DNA from: a virus
Length of the DNA: 21,021 bases
IMG/VR virus record: IMGVR_UViG_3300042520_000788
Coordinates: 1 to 21,021 of that record
Strand: one strand, 5' to 3'
Made by a program: the position numbers and the translations under genes. This document shows positions 1 to 8,096 of this stretch, piece after piece (the stretch's first letter is position 1; the number at the start of each line of letters is the position of its first letter). The notes beneath the pieces are model-generated. The model was not told the origin of the DNA and did not search any database. It saw only the letters and a list, made by a program, of their open reading frames with translations.

Positions 1-1
1 T

Positions 2-1936
2 TTGTTCTCTGGTGAAACACAAATTAAGCCAAAGAAACAGAACCAACAAATAATCATTCCTAATCGCACATGGGAAGAAAATGATTATTTGCCTAACCTT
101 GATGAAGCACAGTCTTATCGCTATAACTTATGGGATTCATTTTATCAACCATTTGATGAAGAACTTGTGTTTGATATCGAGATTTATGGTAATTACTTTT
201 TAATATTCTTTGTGGGATATCGCACGGGTAAATGCTATTACTTTGAAAAGTATGATGACTATGAGCTTGATTTTACATTACTTAATTGGTTTGTAACTAA
301 CCACACTTTAATTAGCTTCAATGGTATCAAATTTGACTCTGTTATCTTGGCAATGGCATTGCATGGAAAATCTTTTTCCGAGCTGTGGCGAGCCACTGAG
401 ATGCTTATTTTGGAGGAATCAAGACCATATCAAGTCTTAAAACATTTCAAGGTTAAGCAACTCGATTTAGACCACATTGATTTGATTGAAGTGGCTAAAG
501 GTAAAGCATCGCTAAAGCAATATGCAGCTCGTTTAGGATGTCCCAATATTCAAGACTTACCGTTCAAAGCAGGTATTGATTTAAATCATGACCAGATAAG
601 TATTGTGCGTAGATATTGCTTAAACGATTGTGAAAGCACAGCGTATCTTTATAACTTCCTTTATCCACAAATACAACTGCGAGATAGTGTGGGTAAACAA
701 AATAAACTTGATATTCGCTCTAAATCTGATGCACAGATGGCTGAAGCTATTATTAAGAAAGAAGTTGAAGGCTTCTTAGGTCGTGAAATCTATAAAGGTA
801 AATCAGATGATGATATTGTGATTAACTATACTGCGCCTAAATTCATTCAATTTGAAACACCTGCGCTTCAAAAGGTATTAGATGATTTAAAGACTGAGCG
901 ATTTGAATTTGTGGGCGGTAAGATGCGCTCAGAGCTTCTTAAGAATACAATTATCACAATAGATAGTGTTGGTTATCAGCTTGGCTCAGGTGGACTGCAT
1001 TCAACTGAAAAATCGATATCTCATTACTCGGATGATACCTATGAACTAATTGATGCGGATGTAACATCCTATTATCCATCTATCATTATGTTACTTCAGT
1101 TATATCCAGAACAGCTCGGTAATATATTCTTAAAAGTATATAAAGGTGCATTAGATAAACGTGTTCACGCTAAGAAAGTAAAAGATAAAATTATCGATGC
1201 GTGTTATAAGATTTTGCTTAACGGGTCATTTGGTAAGTTTGGCTCTGAGTACAGCATTCTCTTTGCACCAAAACTTTTAGTTGCGGTAACAGTCACAGGT
1301 CAATTATCCCTTTTAATGCTTATTGAGCGTTTACATTTAGCAGGCATTGAATGCGTGTCTGCGAATACTGATGGTGTGGTTATTAAATCACCACGAGATA
1401 GCAATATCGTTAATGATGTTATTTCACAGTGGATGCATGATACAGGATTCAATATGGAATACACGCATTACCAGTCTATTCATAGTCGTGATGTGAATAA
1501 TTATTTTGCAATTAAGACTGATGGTGAGATTAAACGTAAAGGCGCATATTCTTTTTATACAAAGCCTTCAGAACGTGAAATTGATAAGAATACTTCCAAT
1601 ATGATTTGCTCGGAAGCAGTTGCTTTATTTTTAAGTAATGGAACATCCATTGAAGACACAGTGCGAGGATGCACTAGAATGAATGCGTTTCTAACGCTCT
1701 GTAAGGTCGATGGTGGCGCAGTAAAAGATACTGAATACTTAGGTAAGGTTGTACGCTTTTATCACAGTACATCGACCAATACAGCGATTATTTATGCTAA
1801 GACTGGTCACACTGTGCCGATGTCTGAAAAGTGTAGACCAATGATGAGATTAACAAAGGAGATACCTATTGATTTAGATTATGATTGGTATATCACCAAA
1901 TGCTATGAAATATTGAAAGACGTGGGATTTAAGTAA
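2..1936 (+). CDS. Family B DNA polymerase with 3'-5' exonuclease (5' end off window)
   Basis: Replicative DNA polymerase of the phage. The exonuclease motifs are visible in order: Exo I FDIEI (D58, E60), Exo II NGIKFD (N107, D112) and Exo III YCLND (Y205, D209). The polymerase motifs follow: A, DVTSYYPSI (D353); B, KILLNGSFGKFGS (K403); and C, NTDG (N455, D457). Motif C has Asn where most family B enzymes have the first Asp, but the second, metal-binding Asp is kept. Only about 50 residues separate motif A from motif B, so there is no room for the TPR1 insertion of protein-primed phi29-type enzymes; I infer a non-protein-primed phage polymerase. The frame is open to the left edge and the only candidate start there is a TTG with no visible ribosome binding site, so the gene most likely begins upstream and residue numbers count from base 2. 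The stop is TAA at 1934-1936. The endolysin follows on the same strand after 84 bases. Confidence 0.93.
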   Translation: MFSGETQIKPKKQNQQIIIPNRTWEENDYLPNLDEAQSYRYNLWDSFYQPFDEELVFDIEIYGNYFLIFFVGYRTGKCYYFEKYDDYELDFTLLNWFVTNHTLISFNGIKFDSVILAMALHGKSFSELWRATEMLILEESRPYQVLKHFKVKQLDLDHIDLIEVAKGKASLKQYAARLGCPNIQDLPFKAGIDLNHDQISIVRRYCLNDCESTAYLYNFLYPQIQLRDSVGKQNKLDIRSKSDAQMAEAIIKKEVEGFLGREIYKGKSDDDIVINYTAPKFIQFETPALQKVLDDLKTERFEFVGGKMRSELLKNTIITIDSVGYQLGSGGLHSTEKSISHYSDDTYELIDADVTSYYPSIIMLLQLYPEQLGNIFLKVYKGALDKRVHAKKVKDKIIDACYKILLNGSFGKFGSEYSILFAPKLLVAVTVTGQLSLLMLIERLHLAGIECVSANTDGVVIKSPRDSNIVNDVISQWMHDTGFNMEYTHYQSIHSRDVNNYFAIKTDGEIKRKGAYSFYTKPSEREIDKNTSNMICSEAVALFLSNGTSIEDTVRGCTRMNAFLTLCKVDGGAVKDTEYLGKVVRFYHSTSTNTAIIYAKTGHTVPMSEKCRPMMRLTKEIPIDLDYDWYITKCYEILKDVGFK

Positions 1937-1974
1937 AATTTAATAAACCGATGATAAACTGTATTTTCCTTAGT

Positions 1975-2002
1975 TTGGAAACAAAGTTATGAAACATAAA
2001 AT
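1975..2002 (+). promoter_or_regulatory. Putative sigma-70 promoter for the endolysin gene
   Basis: TTGGAA at 1975-1980 and TAAAAT at 1997-2002 are spaced by 16 bases, close to the sigma-70 consensus. A start near 2009 would leave a very short leader that still includes part of the purine-rich ribosome binding site GGAGAGAG (2009-2016). The placement in the polymerase-endolysin gap suggests independent timing of lysis. Called by eye, and AT-rich DNA gives chance matches. Confidence 0.4.
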
Positions 2003-2020
2003 AAGAATGGAGAGAGTCTT

Positions 2021-2497
2021 ATGATTACCGCAGCAGTATTAAGTTTATGTGTTATTGGTACAAGTGAACATGAAGGGTATAAAAAAATGCCTTATCATGA
2101 TAGAAATGGCGATATTTCTGTGGGGTATGGTTATAACCTAACAAAAAATCCTTTAGAATTAACGCCACGACAAATTAAAATTATTAAACGTCAGGGTATA
2201 TCAAGAGATAAAGCAGAAATGTTTGTTAGTGAAATGTGTAATCGTTTGGATACACAACTTCAAGAAACTTATAGTTGGTATTCTCAATTACCTATTACCT
2301 CACAGTATGTGATGCTGGATATGGGGTATAACATGGGTTTAGGTGGATTAGGTAAATTCACAAAGACCATTAAGTTAATTGAGAATAGACGCTTCACACA
2401 AGCATCACAAGAGATGCTGAAATCTAAATGGGCAAGACAAGTTTATGGGCGAGCTATTGATTTAGCTAGTATTCTTAAAACAGGTCATATAGCCTAA
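2021..2497 (+). CDS. Endolysin, T4-type lysozyme (glycoside hydrolase family 24)
   Basis: Muramidase that cuts the N-acetylmuramic acid to N-acetylglucosamine bond of peptidoglycan to release progeny. The T4 lysozyme catalytic pattern E-8x-D-5x-T is present as E18, D27 and S33, inside SEHEGYKKMPYHD and GDISVGYGYNL, so the usual Thr is a Ser. The C-terminal half matches the T4 fold, with MLDMGYNMG, GLGKFTKTI and SKWARQVYGRA lining up with the corresponding T4 helices. Length (158 aa) is close to T4 lysozyme (164 aa). ATG at 2021 is chosen for GGAGAGAG at 2009-2016. The first 12 residues are fairly hydrophobic but lack the basic start and length of a secretion signal, so a holin is probably needed; none is seen nearby. 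It lies on the strand opposite the structural genes and ends at a terminator. Confidence 0.93.
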   Translation: MITAAVLSLCVIGTSEHEGYKKMPYHDRNGDISVGYGYNLTKNPLELTPRQIKIIKRQGISRDKAEMFVSEMCNRLDTQLQETYSWYSQLPITSQYVMLDMGYNMGLGGLGKFTKTIKLIENRRFTQASQEMLKSKWARQVYGRAIDLASILKTGHIA

Positions 2498-2500
2498 AAG

Positions 2501-2528
2501 AATGCCCCTTTCGGGGCATTTTATTTAC
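2501..2528. terminator. Bidirectional intrinsic terminator between convergent units
   Basis: Perfect 8-bp stem AATGCCCC (2501-2508) and GGGGCATT (2513-2520) with a TTTC loop, followed by TTATTT on the + strand. Read leftward, the same stem is followed by CTTTT. It sits 3 bases after the endolysin stop and 4 bases beyond the stop of the last leftward gene, so it can end both transcription units. Confidence 0.9.
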
Positions 2529-2680
2529 TTCTTCTTTTTAGCTTTAAATTTACCAGCCTTTTTATCTGCCGCTACAAAGTCTTTTGCCACAGACATTGGG
2601 ACACCTGCTTTTTTAGCAAAGGCTTTATTATGAGCGGCTGCGAGCATTAATTTATGTTGAGCAAGTGTTTTTGATGCCAT
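2525..2680 (-). CDS. Small basic conserved phage protein, 51 aa
   Basis: Function unknown. ATG at 2680-2678 has the ribosome binding site AGAAGG about 8 bases upstream, which supports translation; the stop is TAA at 2527-2525. The protein is rich in Lys and Ala and ends in AKKKK. The core AHNKAFAKKAGVPMSVAK followed by DFVAADK resembles, from memory, a small protein of unknown role found in many tailed phages (pattern AHNPxFAKKVGIPQSV...FVAADK). It is the last gene of the leftward structural operon; its stop lies next to the shared terminator. The ribosome binding site overlaps the end of the preceding 23-aa frame, suggesting coupled translation. It is too small to infer an enzyme and could be a minor virion component. 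Confidence 0.8.
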   Translation of the reverse strand: MASKTLAQHKLMLAAAHNKAFAKKAGVPMSVAKDFVAADKKAGKFKAKKKK

Positions 2681-2692
2681 TTTAAATACCTT

Positions 2693-2764
2693 CTATTGTG
2701 GGATGGTTGGAGCATATAGGTATGTTTGTTTTGTTTCTGTTTGTAAAGAACTACTACTACTCAT
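2693..2764 (-). CDS. Micro-gene, 23 aa, unknown
   Basis: The frame encodes MSSSSSLQTE then TKQTYLYAPTIPQ and stops at TAG. I do not recognise it. Evidence that it is translated: a near-perfect ribosome binding site AAGGAGG ends 7 bases before the ATG; the ATG overlaps the TGA of the preceding 37-aa gene as ATGA; and its stop directly precedes the ribosome binding site of the 51-aa gene. The Ser-rich start and Pro-rich end are unlike its basic neighbours. There is no membrane segment. The alternative is that the strong ribosome binding site belongs to a remnant of a once longer gene. Confidence 0.6.
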   Translation of the reverse strand: MSSSSSLQTETKQTYLYAPTIPQ

Positions 2765-2874
2765 TTCTTGTCCTCCTTTTTCTTTTTAAAGATAGCATCC
2801 CAGTTATCCTCGAATTTCTTTCTATCTGCGATGGGTCTTGGTGTAGACCCTTTTCCACCGTGTGAAGCGGACAT
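2761..2874 (-). CDS. Small conserved phage protein, 37 aa
   Basis: Function unknown. The sequence GGKGSTPRPIADRKKF followed by EDNWDAIF and a Lys-rich tail matches, from memory, a short family seen in many tailed phages (pattern KGSxPRP...F..NWDxIF). ATG at 2874-2872 has AGAGAGG about 8 bases upstream. Its TGA overlaps the next ATG as ATGA. It lies 19 bases after the 154-aa fibre chaperone gene in the same operon. The charge and size suggest a nucleic-acid- or virion-associated peptide, but nothing in the sequence proves a role. Confidence 0.82.
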   Translation of the reverse strand: MSASHGGKGSTPRPIADRKKFEDNWDAIFKKKKEDKK

Positions 2875-2893
2875 TTATTAATCCTCTCTGTAT

Positions 2894-3358
2894 TTACTGA
2901 ATTGTTGGTGGTTTTGAAGGGAATACAACATCTAATGGGAATCCGATTTGTTGCGGTAAATCTAAAAGTTCACGTCTATATTGTGCTAATTCAGTTTTTT
3001 GTTCATCAGTTAACTCGTTGTATCTGAATGGATTTTCAACAATAGCGTCAATTTGTTGCAAATGATAAAGTCTCAAATCTCTGATTTCACCACTTAGAAT
3101 GCGAATCTTTTCATCCAAATCTTCAACCCAGTCTGTTTCATTCCAAATGTGAAATCTAGTTGGTTTTTCACTGAGCATTTCAATGGTATCATCATCTTTT
3201 AGTCGATAGAGTCTTCCGTATATATACTGAAAGTTTTCATCAGCAATAGCAGACAATTGTTCGTCTACTATTACTACACTTCCAATTTCATTAGTGATAA
3301 TATGTGACTTATAAAGTCTTGTTGTTTTGTCAAAAATGACGATTGTATATAATTGCAT
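2894..3358 (-). CDS. Tail fibre assembly chaperone-like protein (Phage_tail_APC type)
   Basis: Probably a chaperone for folding or trimerising the large fibre protein encoded just upstream in the operon. The C-terminal third has the pattern of the phage tail assembly chaperone (APC) family: ENPFRYNELTDEQKTELAQY, then RRELLDLPQQIGFP and VVFPSKPP. In that family the matching order is a D/N-P region, an L(S/T)DEQ helix, YRxxLRDLPxQ, then FP...WPxxP. The N-terminal half (about 1-90) is a charged region with no motif I can name. ATG at 3358-3356 is preceded by AAAGGA 5 bases away. It lies 9 bases after the stop of the 1336-aa fibre gene, and that adjacency supports the role. It is 154 aa, within the range of such proteins. 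Confidence 0.72.
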   Translation of the reverse strand: MQLYTIVIFDKTTRLYKSHIITNEIGSVVIVDEQLSAIADENFQYIYGRLYRLKDDDTIEMLSEKPTRFHIWNETDWVEDLDEKIRILSGEIRDLRLYHLQQIDAIVENPFRYNELTDEQKTELAQYRRELLDLPQQIGFPLDVVFPSKPPTIQ

Positions 3359-3367
3359 ATAATTCCT

Positions 3368-6300
3368 TTATTTTTTGTAAAGTACTGCTATAAATTGCAC
3401 AAAGTCGAAGTACAAGACAGTTTGGGTTGATGCTACAACAACGTTAAACTTTAATTCCACAGTGTCACCGGCTGATACTGTGAGACTATACAACGAATTA
3501 AAGGAGTCCATTGACCCGTTATTTCCACTTACGTATGTACCAAAATATGTAGAGCTCATAGCACCACCAGAAGAAATGTTTTTCCAGTACGGTGGATTCC
3601 AAGTGCCAGTTCCAATAACAGTGCCACTTGAATTCTTCTGTGTGTAGTTTGGATACCCTTGTACTCTATAACTTGTTGCAGTACTATTATTATGAACAAT
3701 CCCAAGTACTTCCACAACTAATGTGCCAGACGTTGGCATTGTTATTGGACTAGTTGTCACAACCACTCCACTACCAGCAGTGGGCATTTGCTGAAATGGT
3801 GCGTTAGATACAGACCAGTACGTAGATACTGCGTTCGCTTTTATATTTGTAGTACCAACAACATTACCATTAAAAGTAAATGTACTACCATTAAAACTAA
3901 TATTAGCAGTTGAATTACCTATGGCAAAAGTACCGTTAGAGTTTAACACTGCCCCACTACCAGTCATAGTATTTCCGCTAACGGCAGGAGAACTTCCTAC
4001 AGTAACTGTTCCACTAAAACTACCTGTAGCCGCACTCAGACTTCCTGCAAATGACCCTGTTGCTGCTGAAAGTGAACCAGCAAATGTACCTGATGCAGCA
4101 GATAATGCTCCGCTAAATGTACCACCACCAAAGAATTTAGCAGTACTGCCATCCCATGACAAACCAGTTGTCATAGTTCCAGCAGAACCTGTACCAATAC
4201 TAAATCTAGGTGTACCACTATTATAATCAAGCCAATAACCAGTGCCTGTAGCAAAATTAGTCATACCCGATTTAATAACACCTCCAGTACTAACTGTAAG
4301 TGCATTATTAACCGTTAATGCACCAGTATTCACAGTAAAGGCTGATAATGTATCAACTTTAAATACAGTTAAATAGGGTGAACCCCAAGTGGTTGAATTT
4401 GTATTTGGATTATATGTTCCATCACATTGCCATTGAAATTGACCTGTTGCTAATGTTTGAGCATTGGTATACCAAGTATCATTCGATGAGCCTGTTGCAG
4501 TAATATTACCTGATGGATTTGATGATGCCGCAGATGAACTTGAATTTTTTAAATAAACTCTAACCGCAGTACTACCACTTGAACCATTAGTCCCTAATTG
4601 TGACACAACAGTTGGAGAAGACCATGTACCAGCCGTTAAGGCACTATTAATAGTCGTTGTTGGTGGATTTGTGACAAAAGTAAACTGGCATTGATATGTT
4701 GGTAATGTTTGCGATGCTGCAGGCATCGTTTTAGACCAAGGTGAAGGCGCAGTTAATGTATTACCATTAAACACATATGTACCACCAGAAGGCGCACTTG
4801 GAGTTGATGCTGGGTTTGGTTGATAATAAATTGTAGCTGTGTAAACCGATGTGCCAGCAAGACCTGTATCACCTAGTATCTTACTCCATGTATAGAGTGT
4901 TGCATTAGTTGATTCTGTGGGGGAACTTTGATTTGACGCAATACCAATATATGCTTTACCTGTAGGTGAATCACTTAAGTTTGTACCAGATGCGTCATCA
5001 GCATATTTAGTCCAAGTATATGACGGAACACCTGCTTTAGCCTTAGTTATTGTTTGGTTCTCAGTTAATGTGATTGATGTACCATCCGATTTCACTGCGG
5101 TAATAGTAAACACAATGCTAACGGAATTAGTACCAGTAACCATATTACTGTGATTACCAATAATAAATGATGTCGTATTATTTCCACTTGTAGTACCAAG
5201 TGTAATTGAGCTTGTAGGATTCTGTGATACAGCAACTGAGAATTTACCGCTTGTTGCCACACCTGTGGTATATGTTAGCGCAGTTGTCCCTTCAAATACT
5301 TGAATGGTTGTACCTGAATTAGGATATGTTCCACTTGAGCTACCATCACTTGCTGTTGGAATAGTGACGTTATTATTTGAATCCACAATGCTAATTGCAC
5401 TAGACCCATCTTGAAGAATGGGGATTGTTTGTTCATCCAATTTAGTTGTTGTTCCACCCGCTAAATAAACTTCAACTTTTAATTGTGTTAAGTTATTTGC
5501 ACTTGGTGTATAAGCATAAGTTGATTGGTCTGTCGCTGAAGTATAACTTGGTGTTAATGAACCATTTTCATAAACTTTAAAACGACCAGCATACACAGAA
5601 GGATTAGCTGTTCCTGTTTTGCTATAGGCAGTCATTGACACAGTTGTTGGAGTATAAACTAGTGATGTACTGCGTTTTAAAGAATCAGTACAGCTAATCC
5701 AATAAGAAGTAGTATCTACTCCATTTTGAAAACTAATGACAGGTGTTGACCAGCCAGTAATATTTACTGCTGAGGTATTTCCTGCTGGAGCAGAAACAAC
5801 TGCTCGTGAAACATAAACAGGTAATGTACCAGTTGGAATATTAGCACTCCATGTAGCACCTGTTGATGTTGGTACACTCGTAATAGGTGTTGCACTTCCA
5901 AAAGTATAAGTTCCACCCGATGGGGTAGTTGTTGGCACACCACGAGTGTAAACAGATACTTCTGCAACATTAGCACCTTCAATTCGACTTGGTGTATCCC
6001 AAGTATAATTTGTACCACCCGTTGCTTTAAAACCCACACTTGACCACAATGGGTTTATTCCAGAAGGAACAGAAGCCACATCGGTATACCATTGGACTGG
6101 TGAGCTGGGCACTCCTGCTGACGCAGCGGGAGTCGCTGGTTGCAATGCACTACGCACAAAGATGAAATCAACTGCATCACCAGTATCACCTTTAATACCT
6201 GCACGACTTAACGAATACGTCACGCGACTTACGAGTAGACCACTTAATGCCGTACCAGTTGAATCATAAATGGTTGTTGAGATATCGAGATATGCACTAT

Positions 6301-7378
6301 CAGCAGACATTGCTGTTGGAGCTGGAAGAATTAATTTAGTTCCACTAATTGTTCCACCCGCAACTGTGACATTTGTAGCACTCACGGTACATTTAAATGT
6401 ATTTGCTCCACCAGTAGCACTATAGGTTAATTGTGTTGCACCAATGTATGCTGTGACTTCACATGAGCCAGATGCAAAATTAATCCCTGAGAATCCTATA
6501 TTTGATGCAGGGAAAGTCATATTCTCATTAGATAACGCAACTGTTGGTGTTGATGAACCATCAAGTAACATTGGTACAGTAATGGTATCTGTTAATGTTG
6601 CACCCACAACATTATTAATTGTTCCAGTGATTGTACAACTATAAGTATTTGTTGTAGTTGAATTGTAATCCGCAATTGGAATAGTATAACTTGATGAGGT
6701 TGCACCACTAATAACTGAAACACCTTTTTTCCATACATACCCAGTGATAGCAGATACGTTTTGATAACTTGTGGTTAAAGGAATACCCCCGCTAGGTGTC
6801 ACAACACCAGAAGATGATTTATTAAATATTGCAGACGCTTGGTCAATACTAAAATTAGCACCATTTGCACCAACCACACCATCTTTTGCTTTTGTGACAG
6901 CATAGGTTAAAACTAATGATTGTCCTTTATAGGATGCGGTAAAAACAATGCTACCATATGATTGTGCATCAGGCATTGCTGTTGCAGAATAGACACCTGT
7001 CGATGAATTAATGCTTGCAGTGATGTTATTTGGTGTACCTGCTGTAAAAGTACACAGTGTTGTGACATCTTGTGTGCCGAGCCATACTCTAAACGTACCA
7101 GTCGCATTAGCAAAACCACCAACAGGAACAACACCTGTAGTGCTACTATTAACTACTGATACAGGAATGGTAAGCATACCTGTGAGAAGTAGTGACGTTT
7201 CACCACTACCACTATAGTAATTAGCGGGATGCCATTGGATAGACCCATCATCACGACTTCTAAACCAAGGAGCAGTATCAACTAGATTTGAAGATGGTTG
7301 AGCAGGAACAGCACTCCCACCACTAGGCATTGAACTAGCAACAACAATTTGACCAAGTGCATCTAAATATAAAGCCAT
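3368..7378 (-). CDS. Modular tail fibre / receptor-binding protein, 1336 aa
   Basis: Likely distal tail fibre or tip protein that contacts the host surface. It is rich in Ser, Thr, Gly, Asn and Ala with few charges, typical of beta-structured fibres. The N-terminal part (about 1-60) probably anchors to the tip and includes DTAPWFRSRDDGSIQWHP. Ig-like modules follow to about residue 950; they resemble repeats in the C-terminal part of lambda J-type tip proteins. Two modules share TPSGGTYTF or APSGGTYVF and WSTPVI or WSSPTVV (about 470-550 and 842-935). Four 10-residue repeats of the type GTFSGALSAAS lie at about 1086-1126. The last 150 residues, ending FIAVLYKK, are a likely receptor-binding head. 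The start abuts the stop of the 238-aa gene without a gap. No peptidase or depolymerase motif was seen. The exact position in the tail is inferred. Confidence 0.83.
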   Translation of the reverse strand: MALYLDALGQIVVASSMPSGGSAVPAQPSSNLVDTAPWFRSRDDGSIQWHPANYYSGSGETSLLLTGMLTIPVSVVNSSTTGVVPVGGFANATGTFRVWLGTQDVTTLCTFTAGTPNNITASINSSTGVYSATAMPDAQSYGSIVFTASYKGQSLVLTYAVTKAKDGVVGANGANFSIDQASAIFNKSSSGVVTPSGGIPLTTSYQNVSAITGYVWKKGVSVISGATSSSYTIPIADYNSTTTNTYSCTITGTINNVVGATLTDTITVPMLLDGSSTPTVALSNENMTFPASNIGFSGINFASGSCEVTAYIGATQLTYSATGGANTFKCTVSATNVTVAGGTISGTKLILPAPTAMSADSAYLDISTTIYDSTGTALSGLLVSRVTYSLSRAGIKGDTGDAVDFIFVRSALQPATPAASAGVPSSPVQWYTDVASVPSGINPLWSSVGFKATGGTNYTWDTPSRIEGANVAEVSVYTRGVPTTTPSGGTYTFGSATPITSVPTSTGATWSANIPTGTLPVYVSRAVVSAPAGNTSAVNITGWSTPVISFQNGVDTTSYWISCTDSLKRSTSLVYTPTTVSMTAYSKTGTANPSVYAGRFKVYENGSLTPSYTSATDQSTYAYTPSANNLTQLKVEVYLAGGTTTKLDEQTIPILQDGSSAISIVDSNNNVTIPTASDGSSSGTYPNSGTTIQVFEGTTALTYTTGVATSGKFSVAVSQNPTSSITLGTTSGNNTTSFIIGNHSNMVTGTNSVSIVFTITAVKSDGTSITLTENQTITKAKAGVPSYTWTKYADDASGTNLSDSPTGKAYIGIASNQSSPTESTNATLYTWSKILGDTGLAGTSVYTATIYYQPNPASTPSAPSGGTYVFNGNTLTAPSPWSKTMPAASQTLPTYQCQFTFVTNPPTTTINSALTAGTWSSPTVVSQLGTNGSSGSTAVRVYLKNSSSSAASSNPSGNITATGSSNDTWYTNAQTLATGQFQWQCDGTYNPNTNSTTWGSPYLTVFKVDTLSAFTVNTGALTVNNALTVSTGGVIKSGMTNFATGTGYWLDYNSGTPRFSIGTGSAGTMTTGLSWDGSTAKFFGGGTFSGALSAASGTFAGSLSAATGSFAGSLSAATGSFSGTVTVGSSPAVSGNTMTGSGAVLNSNGTFAIGNSTANISFNGSTFTFNGNVVGTTNIKANAVSTYWSVSNAPFQQMPTAGSGVVVTTSPITMPTSGTLVVEVLGIVHNNSTATSYRVQGYPNYTQKNSSGTVIGTGTWNPPYWKNISSGGAMSSTYFGTYVSGNNGSMDSFNSLYSLTVSAGDTVELKFNVVVASTQTVLYFDFVQFIAVLYKK
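4003..4123 (-). repeat. Four tandem 30-base (10-residue) repeats in the fibre gene
   Basis: Consecutive units encode GTFSGALSAAS, TFAGSLSAAT, GSFAGSLSAAT and GSFSGTVTVG. Glycine and hydrophobic positions recur every 10 residues. This fits a repetitive beta or trimeric shaft before the C-terminal head. The units differ at third codon positions, so they are under protein-level selection rather than freshly duplicated. Boundaries are approximate. Confidence 0.75.
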
Positions 7379-8095
7379 TTACACAATCTCCAAAATCTCA
7401 AATCCAGCTTGATGCGTATTTACATATGGGTTTTTTATAGAAGAAAGCGTTGATAATCGTCCCATGAAATTACGCTTATAACCATATATTGTATCTGCAT
7501 AATCGGGGATTATCAATACCTCATTTGTGATATCAGATACACGAATAATTTCTAATGTTTGATAGGCTTCAGCATCCGTTAGCCAATCTAATGTGAAACT
7601 AAAATTACGTCTAATTGGCATTGATTTAAAATACTCGACACCACCAACAGATGTTTCCACAGTAGATTGTGACGTATAACCAAGTCCTGCACCAGCCGTA
7701 TGATTCACAGTAGGTTGAATTGTTGCACCAGCAAATACTCGTCCAATACTAATTGGCGCAGTGCTAGTAATTGTCACAGTGAATGTGCCAGATGCTGTTG
7801 CAGATAATCCAAAGATTAAATCTTGATTAGCCACAAGTGTAGTTTTTGTACCACTATTATATGCACCATTCGCTAATGAATAGGTTGCGCCAACAGGAAG
7901 ATTAGTTTTAATAATCCCAACACAACGAATAGATGTCGCAGTGAATGTAAAGGTGACAGAGCTTGTTGTTGTTATTGCGGGTTTTGATAATAATCTATTT
8001 TTGATATTTGTGATGGGAAATGAAGTATTCCAAGTACCACCACTTAGGGTTGAAGTATCAATTTGATTACTATACCCAAGCATTATATTTGCCAT
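7379..8095 (-). CDS. Minor tail protein, possibly distal tail component, 238 aa
   Basis: Structural protein of the tail tip, inferred mainly from position between the hub-like and fibre genes. The N-terminal part (about 45-125) is a Thr/Ser-rich beta domain (for example SVTFTFTATSIRCVGI). The C-terminal part, RRNFSFTLDWLTDAEAYQTL and a short stretch ending HQAGFEILEIV, looks like minor tail proteins in which an aromatic strand and an acidic helix precede a closing strand; from memory this resembles distal tail-type proteins. ATG at 8095-8093 has GGGGA upstream. It lies one base after the 509-aa gene and its stop directly abuts the fibre start, so translation is probably coupled. No enzyme motif. 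A decoration or adaptor role is also possible. Confidence 0.6.
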   Translation of the reverse strand: MANIMLGYSNQIDTSTLSGGTWNTSFPITNIKNRLLSKPAITTTSSVTFTFTATSIRCVGIIKTNLPVGATYSLANGAYNSGTKTTLVANQDLIFGLSATASGTFTVTITSTAPISIGRVFAGATIQPTVNHTAGAGLGYTSQSTVETSVGGVEYFKSMPIRRNFSFTLDWLTDAEAYQTLEIIRVSDITNEVLIIPDYADTIYGYKRNFMGRLSTLSSIKNPYVNTHQAGFEILEIV

Positions 8096-8096
8096 A

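Noticed and set aside
2021-2060. Hydrophobic start of the endolysin as a signal peptide or signal-arrest-release segment.
   Set aside because: The stretch is only about 12 residues, has no basic residue before it and lines up with the first helix of T4 lysozyme.
2833-2856. GGGTC...GACCC hairpin followed by TTTT on the + strand.
   Set aside because: It has a 5-bp stem with an 8-base loop, lies inside the 37-aa gene and faces no + strand gene that needs ending. The endolysin already has a strong terminator.
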